Assembly: GCF_035046505.1 (NCBI RefSeq)
Contig: NC_089821.1
Location: 182,684,031 to 182,748,030, forward strand
DNA length: 64,000 nucleotides
Source of the DNA: Tiliqua scincoides
Taxonomy: Eukaryota; Chordata; Lepidosauria; Squamata; Scincidae
Reading direction: 5' to 3'
Both the position numbers and the translations under genes were made by a program. Below the pieces are notes generated by a model. The model ran no database searches, was not told the DNA's origin, and saw only the letters and a list, made by a program, of their open reading frames with translations. This document shows positions 35,601-47,600 of this stretch, piece after piece (within the stretch, counting starts at the first letter, position 1; each line of letters starts with the position of its first letter).

Positions 35601-38600
35601 CCTGCTGAACACAATAGGACTTCCTTCTGAGTAGACCTGCATAGGATTGTGCTGTTCACCTACCTGTCAAGGGGAAAAAAAAAGAATCAATCTCGCTCCC
35701 TGAAAGCACAGTAAAAACTGTCACCTTTATTTTTTGAAACTGCTGTTCCATAGCACGGAGACCTTTTTTAGCTTCATCATCTTTACCCTCAAGTTCCAAT
35801 TCTAACTTTTTAACTCGTTTTTCAAGAAAATCAATGGTGTTTGTTTTTACTGATGCATCACCATCTCCTTCAGAAGCTGCTGTAGCAGCAGCATAGATCA
35901 AAGCTGGCAGAGAATTTGGGTGTCTTCTTTTCAGAATCCCTTCCATTTCTTTAACCTTTCAAAAAAGGAGGGTAACAAATTTAAGTTAATGGCAATCAGC
36001 TTTAACCTGACAACAAAAATTATTTTAATTAATTGTACTATGTCACTGACAGAAAATATTGGCCTGTGATTAAGACCAATTTTTTACCCCCTAAACAGCA
36101 TTTTAAACAAAAGAGTATTGCTACTGCCAATAACTGACCAGGGTCCAAAGAATATCTTTAGATATGCATGCAAGTTGTTTTTTTTAACTTGCTTTTTACC
36201 AAGTCCCCATCCCTTGTAAGAAGCAGGTGACTCAAGCTGGAGTCACAAAAACACATGTTTTTTGCTGACTCGTGTACTCTTGAGTCAGACGTGTCAATGA
36301 CTCTGGCACTGACTCAAGTCTGAGGCCACTGACTCGGAAATGAGCCCCCATGCATACAGACTCAAGTGTGTCTGGGCGGCTTATGCTTTTCATGGCTTGA
36401 AAGACCTCGTGGGGTATTCATTCAGACTGGGTGAGCAGCAGGGAAATTCCAGTCAGGAGGCAGGGAAGGGTTAATGTTTTGGTTTTGCATAGAGAAGGAG
36501 GGGGGAGGGAGGTGAGAGTGGGCTCTTTTGTCCATCTTTGAAGGAAACAATGATCACTGGACAAAGGTTTTTCCCTGGAGGAGTGCTTTTTCATGGCATT
36601 ATTCTGGCGGGCTCATTAAGTGACCAGCCACAATGGAACTACTTCTGTCCTTGCTGTCATGCAGTCCATTCTATCCACTCCCGCCTTGTTTACAGATGGG
36701 ATCGGGTCATCAGGGGAGTATTAAATGAGAACTCCAACAACCCCCCACATAAAGAGCTCCATTTCCTCCCCCACGGAGCTGTGCCTGACACATGTATTAA
36801 AAAAGTCTTTGGACTCAAGTCAAAAAGAATCAGTAAAGGGCTCTGAACGAGTCCCCATGGCCGCCTATTAGGACTCATGTACGAGTTGAGTCAAACAGAG
36901 TGGAGACTTGGGACTCAACTAGAGTCTAGTCACGATGGACTTGCACATCCCTGCTTTTCAACTGAACAGCAGTTCCAGAGCTTTAGCAACAATCTGCTTT
37001 TAGAAGTCCCCTCAGTTTCTAAACTAGTTTGGTAGGACAGGGAAAAGGATATGGTACTATTGATTATGAAACACAAGCCAAAGTCCTCTTGGACAGGTGG
37101 AACTGTTTATTGTATTTTGTTATGTGGTTCTTTGGATTGCGAGTTATCTATAGACTAAATAGGCAATAGAAAAAAGGTATATTGGAATTTACTGATAAAT
37201 CACTGAATGATATTCAGATTAGCAGGGGTTTCTAACCCCTTTTCTTTAACAATAAGGCTGCCCCATGTTTTAAATTCTAAGTCCCTAACTGTAGTAACTA
37301 AAATGTAGATTTGAACTTATATATACTCATATACTACTTATATACTTATATATACTCATATACTACTTATATAGTCACAGTATGACTTGCAGGATGCAGT
37401 AGGAGACTGGTTTCACTGAATCACCATTTTGCACTGTTCCTGGTTGGTGAACCTCAGTATTCCAGTAAAACACACAAAAGCAGACCCTGTAAGCCAGAAG
37501 TCCGCCCACACCTGCTTGACAGAACAGGAACTATATTGATAAAGATACGGAAACCAGTCTTTCAGGATGCTGATGATTTGTCAGAAACTTTCCCCCCCCT
37601 TAAAACATTTATCCAACGGTTATTGCTGAAGATGCAGCTAAGTGTTTCAGAGCACTCACAGTGGTGCTGTTGTCATGGTGCTCACTGAACTTCACCACAA
37701 ATTATAAAACATCAAGGAGAAAATTAAATGAACGTATGACATGCCTGTCGCTCGAGGTCTTGAATGCGTTTGGCATCTGCTGCTCTGTCTTTCAGCCGCT
37801 TCTTTTGTTGTGCCGACTGATTTCCAGCCTCACTTCTAAGCTTATCAACCTATTCAATATACACGGAAGTATAATGAAGATGGGAACAAGCATTCATTCA
37901 TTTTATTTTTAGCATGATAATTACTTGCATGCCTTTATTTTACAATTAAAGACATTTCTGTACATGAATGGGGTGATCTAAACAGAAATTGGTACGCACA
38001 GCATGTCTGCAACAATTGTTTCTATTCTACTGGATTAACCAGTTATTTAAATAGCAAGGAGCAGTCAATACCCAATATGGGAAATGACAGTGTAGTTTAC
38101 TTCCAATTTAGCTCATGCTGTTCTTCATGTCAGAATGTTGTAAACACATACTCCAGTGTGGTAAATGTTCAGCTGATTTAAAGCCTGGACACTGATTTTA
38201 TAGAGAACATAGCACGAAGAAAGAGAAATGCTGCTGACAGACTCATTTTAGTTGTCTAGTGGTTTTTTGGTGGCTATCACTATATAGGAAAATCTAAAGA
38301 TCTAAATGCCCACTGATTACTCATGCATCAGGAATCAATCCCACAGCAAGTCCCAAGAAATGTCACTTGGGGATTCAGCCTGATTGCCACCATCTGGCTC
38401 TGACTGCAGAGATAACTATAGAGAGACTGGCCATGAGCATCTAGTGAGAATCATGGCTAATGGTGGCTTTCAGCTTAATACTGGCAAGGATGTTACTCCA
38501 AGCTTTTTCATATCTCTATGTGGACAATTAGGACACCTATTCTTGCTGGCTGTCTACAGACTGTCTTTCTCTTCATCTGTCTTGGACTCTCCCCACCTGC

Positions 38601-41600
38601 CACTGCACTGAAGTGAAGCCTGAAATTGCAATTACCTCCAGTTTCAGTTTATCAATTTCTTCTTTTGCTCCTCTAAGTCGAGCTGCATCTTTATCTAAGA
38701 GTTCCTGATTTTCTGCATACCACTGAAGTCTTTTCTGTAAACGACCAAGTTCTTCTTTGTAGGATTCTTCCATAATCTTCATCTCATATGTTTTTTCATC
38801 TAGAAAGAAAGTGTGCTGTTTAAAAATGTGACAAAGCATATGTAACTCATACTTAGGTGAGTTGTGGGCACTGCTATTTTTTTTTAAAAAGCTTAAAAAT
38901 GAAGGCAAACCAATTTGACACAGTTTAAGGATTTATACTAACTATTAATGAGTGCTGAATTTAAAGTTAACAATCAAGTTCAAAAACAAAACAAAAGCAC
39001 TAGCAAAATTCTTTGTCTCCATTTGTGGAGAGAAACTCCTGTAAGTTTGATTATAACAGCCATTTGTGGGAATGGTTGTTAGTTCTGTTTGGTGTGGTAC
39101 TCTTGCTTTTGCATTTCAAGCAAACGCATGTACATTTCAAATAGGAAGCTGTAGCTCCTACAGTTCAAGAATGACTGGCCTGTAGTCAATCATTTGGCAG
39201 ACAATTCCAATGCACTGTGGAAGAATCTCTCCATTACCACCCTAGTTCCTTGATGTAGGCTGTCTCTCTTCTACCTTTTCTATCCTCTGCCCCATTTCAT
39301 ATTCTGGTGGTGGCCCCCACATACAGAGGTCTGCAAGGGCATCCTCCACATCACTCCCTATCTCAAGTAATATCACAGAGGCACTCCTCCCTGATGATGA
39401 TCAATTGTACAGTGGTCTTGTCTGTGTGATCCCCTTCAGCTACTTGAAGGAAAGAAATCACACAAGCAGGCACTGTACAGGAGCAGCCAGCTTCTTGAAG
39501 TGGGAAGTGGAGGACAGAGTGCAGCTGCTAATGTGTGAGGCAGGGGCTCTTCCCCCCCCCCATCTCTCATGATTCCCTTGCTCCTGAACTTGCTCCCTTA
39601 GTATGTGCTAATCATGAAGAGGTTGCAGTATCACAAAAGACAATGAAAGGCTACTGGAAACACAGATGCAATATTTTCAATTACTTTTGTGAAGAACTAC
39701 CTTATTATGAAAGCTAAATAGTAAGATCTTCCAATCAGGGTAATGCTTTACCTGAAATGGAAACAATCTGGGCTCTTGCCAAATCTCGCTCCTTTTTCAC
39801 TTGCCCCAAATCTACTTCAAGGGCTTGTTTATCTTGCTTCAGTCGTTTCCTGTCTTCAAGCAAGCTGGCTTCTATGGCCTACATTCCCCCCCCCCCCAAA
39901 AAAAGAATAAAAGTATACAGAAAACAAGTCATGAGAATATCACCTGTTCTAAACCACTGAACATTACACAAACCTTGGTGCAACAAAAGATTTTCAGACA
40001 CAGGTCTGCTGTACTGAAGACACAACATGCTGCTTTATGGGAAAAATCCACATTCAAAAATTGCTCTGCATAGCTATTTAGAGGGGTGCAATCTTGGCAA
40101 ACCACACCCTTCCTGGGGCAGTAAAGTCATTCCTATCTCATATCACAGCTTTATAGTGTAAGGTGAACCTCATTTATACGTTAACTCCTTGAAAGAAGAA
40201 CAGGAGACAAATGTGACAAACAACTGCAGACTGGAACAGAGATGCCATCAGAGTGCAGGCCAGCTGATGGGGGCAGCAGCAGAGAAAAGCTAGCAGCAGC
40301 ACATGCCTCTGTGCACTGTCAAAGTGCTTTTACATCTTCTTAAGGGCCCAGTCCTATCTAACTTTCCTGCACCGGTGCAGCCATAATGCAGCCCCATGGT
40401 AAGGGAACAAGTGCTTCTGCACTTTGAGGAGGATTTTGTGACTTCCTCCCCACCACAGGATGCAGTGTGCGCCCCACTGGCACAGCTGCACCAGCACTGG
40501 AAAATTGGATTTGGCCCTAAGGCAGTTAGCACTGGCGGAACTCTCGTTCCACCAGTAGGGCAGCCCAACAGGATTGGGTTCTAAGGGAATAGCAAAGAAG
40601 CTAACCTTGGCTGCTCGAAGTTCGAAAACCAAGTCTGTGAAACTTTGATTTCCAGTTGGTTCAGAATTCTGCACACCGCATGATAAAAGGTTGTTTTTAT
40701 CCATCTGTTCTCTAATTGAATTTGGAAAAATTGGAATTAGTGATCTGGCATAGTTTTGTATTTCACAAGCCCCAGTCAGTAGTCCCACTTTTAAACACTA
40801 TTCTCACAAGTGAATCTGAGTATCTGTTCGTGTGTCTTAATGACTTAAAGTTATTTGCAAAAGGCACAACATTCCCACAAAGGCTTTGCTTACTTGGTAC
40901 TTCAGCTACAAAACAGGGATCTTGATCTCTCCAGTCAGGTTTCCTGAATGGCCTCCACTTTCAAAGGCAAATTTTATTCTGAATACTGTGAAATCAAAGA
41001 TGCTGCAAAAAGCTGACCAAAAGCCTGTGTACTGACCACGTGCTCTGGCAGTGCTGTATTTGCAACAGCTGCAAAGCATGTTGTGCTGGCAGAACGCGCA
41101 TTCCAATGCCATAACACCTATAGGACTGGGCTGTAAGCCCCATTTATTTCAAATAAGAAAGTTAAACCTATGCTTAATTCCTTCTGCGTAAATAAATGGA
41201 ACTTAATTGTGCTTAGCTTTGACTGGATCACACTCAAGTATCAATGAGTGTTTGTTTAACTGAACTGCCTCCTATTTATTTTTGCTTTACTTGTTAAGAT
41301 CTACTAAAAAAAAATCACCAAATAAACTCACTTTAAGGATGCTAATTCAGTCACCAAACGCTGGTTTTCTTTAAACATGTTTTCCTCATTTTTCTTGTTG
41401 TTCATCTGTAGCTCTTTCACTTGCTTATATAATCTTTCATTTTCCTTAATTAAAGATCAAGAGTTACCTTCACTTAATCACCATTTACTCATGTGGAAAG
41501 ACACACATATACAGTGCTCTTTACAAATTCTAGAGAGCAGATGTACTGGTCTGTTTCAGCAAAAGCAATGAAAATTTCATTTTGTTTCAGCAAAGCAATA

Positions 41601-44600
41601 GTCTTTTCTTTTGGTGTCTCCAATGAAGTGGACTTTGGCCCACAAGAACTGATGTCACAATAAATATGCTAGTCATTCAGGTGTCACAACTCTCCCTTGT
41701 TTAACAAATAATGTACCACACAGCATGCTAAAATTTGTGTTTATAAAAGCAACTTCCAACAACAGTCATCATTTTCAAAAGTGAACATTTTCAGTTTGCA
41801 GTGACCAGTATCCTCGACATTACCATCATGGATTCCATCAATCCAGTTCCGATTCCTCACTACCCACATTCTGCCTTTCAAAAGATGGGAACATGGACCA
41901 AAAAGGAGTAGAAAAATTGCCCAAAACAGTCACTCTACTCCTTTATCCTTGCCCTCTACCTTTTCACAGCATAGCAGGCTGAAAGAACAAATGGGGATGG
42001 GAGGGAGCAGACTGGGCAACCAGACATGGTAAAGTCAGGGCAGCATGGCAGCTGTGAGCTAGCACACCGTCTGACAAGGCCAGCACACCGTCTGACAAGA
42101 CTCAGCTAGAAATTTGTATGGAAGTGCTGCTTTAGCCCTACTTCCTGTTTGCTGCACCCTGCTTCTATGCCATCATCTCACAGGTGGAGATGAGTTTCTG
42201 CAATTTGTACCTGGAAATTACACAGCTAACACCTGATTGTGTGACTTGCCCTGAGTAGTACTCCATTTCTTCCACTCCGCTACATGTGAATAAGTACCGT
42301 ACTGAACACTCATCCACAATACCCCTCACTTATGATTAGGCAACAATTGTCCATCTTCTCTTCTTTTATTATCACAGGCTTTTCTGCATCCCTTTTGCAC
42401 GGAGATTTTGCTTAATTTCTATTCATTTCCTTTTACAATAGGGACAAATGCTGTTGCATCTGACCTTGCACAACTCAGCCACTTCACAAACAAGCTTTCC
42501 TGCCCTCCATTTGTTACTGTACACTGTATCAAAGTTATTGGCCTTTGGGAAGAAAAGTGTTCTGTCAAAGTGGCTGACTGATGAAGCAAATCATTTTAGT
42601 CCACCAACAACTGATGGTGAACAAAAGATGTGATAAAGTATGTTGCATCAATGAGCGAATGACTAATTCCTTTCACAGAAAGCCAATTCCAATCCTACAT
42701 GATCTAGACTCTTTTCTTTCCACACTTCAGCTACATGCATATTCACAAGGATACCTTATTAAATTGTTCAAAGATAATATCCACATGCTAAGTCACATAG
42801 ACTACTGTTATATTGCATTATCACACTAACAGCCTGATCCTGAGCCCAATCAGCGACGCTTGCTCCCATGTTGCCCAGGCAACAGCTGTCCTGAAAGTGT
42901 TGAAAGTCTTATACCACTGGCACTGAGCCCACAGCGTGGTCAGAAGCCAGCACCAGTCGGCGCTGGGTCTCAGTACCACCCGGATGCCCAGGAGGAGTGC
43001 GGAGCAGTAAGGATCCCTGCCAGGTGGTGGGGAGGCTTTTCAGAGTGAGGGAAAGGTGGAGGGAAGGCAGGAAGGGGGTAGAAAGGAAGAGAGGGAGGGG
43101 AGGATCAGGCCTGGCAGGGGTGCAGGGATGGCAGCAGTGGCTGCTACCTGATCTTATACCTCCTCCGAAGTCTCCTTGGTTCTGTGCCCATTAAATAGCG
43201 GGTGCAGATCTGAATAGACCCATTGGGGCTGCCAGGACTTGACATGGGGTAAGAGAACTGGCGCAGATCCAAGTAGACCTGTAGCTGCTGCTAGGGTCTG
43301 ACACAGGGTAAAGGGTTCCCTTATCTCGAGGTGACTTCCAGCTGCTTCTCTCCTCATGTGGGATACAGTGGTGGCTATTTCAGCGCTGTTGTATTGTACC
43401 ATGGGACGTCCCATTAGGATTGGGCTGCCTGTGCTATATCTGAACACAGTCATAGCTTTTAAAGATGACCATGACGTTTACCTAATAAGAAAAATCCTAC
43501 CTTCTGCAGTCTACCTTTTTACAACAAGAAAAATAAATCCTTACCTGTTGATACCCTTGAAGAAGGATCTCCTGATTCTGGACTTCTTTTTGAATTTCTT
43601 TCAACATTTCTCCATCATCAGGAATTTTTGTGCACATGTGTGCCCATTTTGTTCCTTTGTTCAATTCGTCACTCTTATTTAGCTGATAAAACATGCATGA
43701 TAGATATGAAATTGTTAGCCAGAAGGAGACCTTATAAAAAGGCTTGCCTCCATTTAATGGGATGTTTTTCATCTTGCTAATCAATATTTTTATCAGGACA
43801 ATTCCCAAAGAAGCTCAGGATGTCCTATATGGCTTTATCCCATTCTATGAAAACCATAAATTAAAAAACACTGGCATTTCTTTTATTATTAATAGTTCCT
43901 GCAGAGGTTTTATAGCTAAATATTATATTTTCTTAAATAAGATATAAAAAAGATGCAAGGAGCTCAGTGCTCTGGCTTTCTGCCGGAGTACACTGTTGCA
44001 AATATGCTGTACGGCATGTTTGCGAAGTTTACCGCTGGGCTAGCGCCCATGCTAGCCCAGTGCTGGCTGGCGCTGGGCCAGTGCCTGGCAGGCGCACGGC
44101 CTCTGCCACTTGGCGGTCTCATGGACCGCCAAGCTGCGGAGAGGATAGTGGGGGCTGGGGGAGAGACGAGGAGGAGGCGTGACAGAGAGGGGGGGAGGCT
44201 GGCAGAGGGCAAAGAGAGGGCAGGGAGGTGGCATGACGGGGAGGTGGGGCAAGGGCTGGCAGAAGGCATGACGGAGGGTGGGAGCGGAGAGGCAGGGAGG
44301 CAGGTCTGGTGGGGCTCCGCTCCACCAGATCCAAAGCATTCGTGCGGGGCTCACTGCCTGACATGAATGCTGTTCCCTCACCGCCAACCTTTTGGTCGGT
44401 GGTGAAACAAGTAGCCCCATTGCAGGGCTGTTTCCCTTAATGGGGAGAAAGAGACCAAAGTCCCCTGCTGCAGCCGCGTGCCCCAGGCAGCTCAGGATTG
44501 GGCTGTTATTCTTCTAAAAGCAAAACATCACTATCATTTTGTAATATGCCATATTCAGTGCTTTATAAATTGATATTATTACAATTAAAATGAAATAAAT

Positions 44601-47600
44601 GTCATGTTTAGTGAGCAATATAAGAAAGTAACTATTTTTTTTAATTGAATAGGGAAAGGGATTCAGTACCTGAGTTCGAAGAACATAATTTTCTTGGTTT
44701 AGCTGAAAAAGCTCTTTATCTTGTTGCATTTTCATTTCCAATATTTTTGTCTCCATTTCCTTCTCCTTTTGCAAAGATGTGGCTTTTAGCTGTAGAGTCA
44801 AATCATGGGCTGTAGCCCATTTTTCCTCTGCTTCCTGAACTCTTTTTAGTAAGTAAAGCTCCCTCCCGCTGCTTTGGGGGGAATACGAGGAAACCTAGTT
44901 TAAAAAAAATGGGCAGCATCTAGAGCAGCTATTTTCAACCACTGTGCTGTAGCACACTGGTGTGTTGCGAATGGTCCCCAGATGTACTGTGGAAATTTGG
45001 GAAAAGGTCCTTTATTAGGGGGGCCATTGAGGGATGTGAGCCCTTCATTGGCTCACAGTGTACCTTGTCAATTGTCAAAAAACTGATGGTGTGCCTTGAC
45101 TATTTTAGTGCCTTGCCAGGGTGCTGTGAGATGAAAAAGGTTGAAAATCACTGATCTAGAGTATAATGTTCATGGAAACTAAGCCCATGAAAACCACCTT
45201 TCCCCATCTACTCCTCCCCATCAAAGTTCTCTGAAAAGTTGCTGCTGACAGTATGTGGAATGCATATGGAATGCAGCATGGGGGGTGGGGGAAGATATCT
45301 CAAGCAAGGGTAAAATACCTGGAAGCCAGAAGGGAACAGCTATGCATGGCTCAATCTATTGCATATTGCTATTCCCTGCCACATCTCCTTAAGAAATGTC
45401 AATCTGGGAGCAGCGACTCTGCGACTTACATTGTGAGTCTGAAGGCAAGAGTCCCTTGCTTTAGCTTGTTGTTGAAGACTATTTGCTGATGGATGTCCAG
45501 AAGTAACAAGGTTATTTTTCCTTGTAGAAACTGGATCGGCTGTTGTCTGTAATAACTTAGTTCCAGAAAACATTTCTTTGTGACACAGAAAAAATGTAAA
45601 TCAATCAATTTTATTTATAATACAATATATTTTATACTACTATACTATATATTTTATATAGTACTTTATAATACCTGGAAGTGGTTCCCAAAGTTGTACT
45701 TGGACTTTGGGACTGCAGGTAAGAATATGTGGGGGTGGGGCCTAGGGTGGGGTGTTCTGATGGCAATGCAGTAATTGCGGTGCCGTGGGGACCCAGTGTT
45801 TTTCCCCCTTATCTGCAGGGTCTTACTGGCCTTGGGGAGGATCTGGGAGGCCCACAGCCCCCTCTGTAGGCCTCCTAGATGCTTGAAATTGCTCTGTATG
45901 GGGACTGGAGTGCACTTCTGGTTTTCATGTGAAAACCATTCTCCTTAAGGGGGAATGACCCAGTTTTGGTTCCCCATGGTGGGTTGCGACCCACCACTTT
46001 GGGAACCATTGTTATACTATATACTATACACAATGCTATATATTGTATATAATACTATATATTTTAAAAAGCACTAGTCCCAAGAACTGTACAAAATTAA
46101 ACAGAGACCAGCTTGGTTCAATGCAATCTATACAAACTTGGAGTGCTAGATTGCAGTCACAAATATTTAGTTAAGTATCAATTTTGTTTTTAAGTGTTTG
46201 AAATTCACCATATAAATCACATTTCTAAATACCATTATCACAAGAAGTAACATGCACTAACGTAATTTTGAGGAGTTCCACACTCACATTGTACCTCTAT
46301 GAAAAACAAAACATGCTTTCATTAAAAACATATGAACAATCAGTTACCTTTTTGTCTTGGAGGGGATCTGGCTTTTAAAACTGGCTTTTTGATACCTTCT
46401 TTTAATCCCTTCTTCTCATTAACAGTGGAAAGGTGTTTTAATGGAGAACTAGATTTGCCATATCCAGAACTCCTAACAGCAGTATAAGGTCCACTTAGAG
46501 ATTTCTTTTTATGCATAGCAGCTGAATTTTTGGTATTCTTATACATTACTTGTTTGTTTATCACTGCATTTAAACCCTCTTTAGTCCAAGTGCTGTCCTG
46601 ATGTGCCTGAGAGGAAGATGAAATTTTTATCAACAAACCTAGTTTGGGAATGTAAAAATAAGCATGTACAATTAAAATATATAACGAGATTGCTAAATCT
46701 ACATGCACTAAATTTGTGGTCATTTGAAAGTTCAAGGGGGATAGTAGTGATTACAGCAGCATTAAGCCATAATGTGGCACATACAGTACTAACATTCCAA
46801 TGAGCTAGATCTAATTTCCATTTAGTTCATTCATAAAACATCATTCTGTCAGCAACCAAACCCAAGTACTTCCTAAGGTCTGAAAACAAAGGACAACCAA
46901 CCAATTTTCTTTCAGGCACATGAAGCTACACAATTAGAGTGCCCAGAAAAAGAGGGGGACTGCAATCCTAATACAATTTATCTGAAAGGAAATCTCAATG
47001 GATTGTATCCAAAGAAAGTTACATTCAGACCAAATATGTAAAAACCCAAATGGAAATGAGCATTTGCTATGGAACAAGTGCATATGTGGATGCAAAACTC
47101 ACACAGCTTCCCAGGAGACCAGTTGCAGACCTGCCATAAGGTCCAATGGTACGAAAGCCCTGGGCACAAGCTACTAGGACTCCATGGAAGCCTCTCTGAG
47201 GCTCCGGACAGGGTCGGAAACCGCTTCTAGTTTTCCAGAAGCACAGTTTACAGCACTGGGGAACCTCAGAGAGGCTTCCCTGATGTGTGTGGAGGTTGCG
47301 TGAGGCTCTATGAGGCTCAGGTGAGTGGGAAGGGGTGGCTTTTTGTGCGGGAGGTGGTGGTTACAGCCTGTGGGGGGGCACCATCACAGACCTTTGACCT
47401 GGGTGTGGGGCTGTGGAGGTCTGCCGCTACATGAAACATCAGTGAGAATTTTTTTATTCAAGTATCCGTTTCACTTTTTCTTCTGCAAATTTCAAATTTT
47501 CCATTTGGGTTTTGAACATGTGATAGGAAAACACATGTGGTCTTCAATATCTGTAAGTTTCAAGTACTCAGAAGAGGTGAGTGTCACAAACTTAGGGGGG

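Noticed and set aside
43953-44420. Long open frames (up to 137 codons) on both strands
   Set aside because: They lie in a GC-rich repeat copy, are open on both strands because of composition, show no family motifs, and sit in a CEP162 intron.
44870-44886. AAAGCAG tandem acceptor as the start of CEP162 exon w11
   Set aside because: It would require two carried bases, but exon w10 ends in phase 0. The acceptor at 44895-44896 with a T-rich tract keeps the phase.
45426-45608. Alternative hydrophobic frame across CEP162 exon w10
   Set aside because: It does not match the phase set by w9 and w11 or the family's polar sequence.
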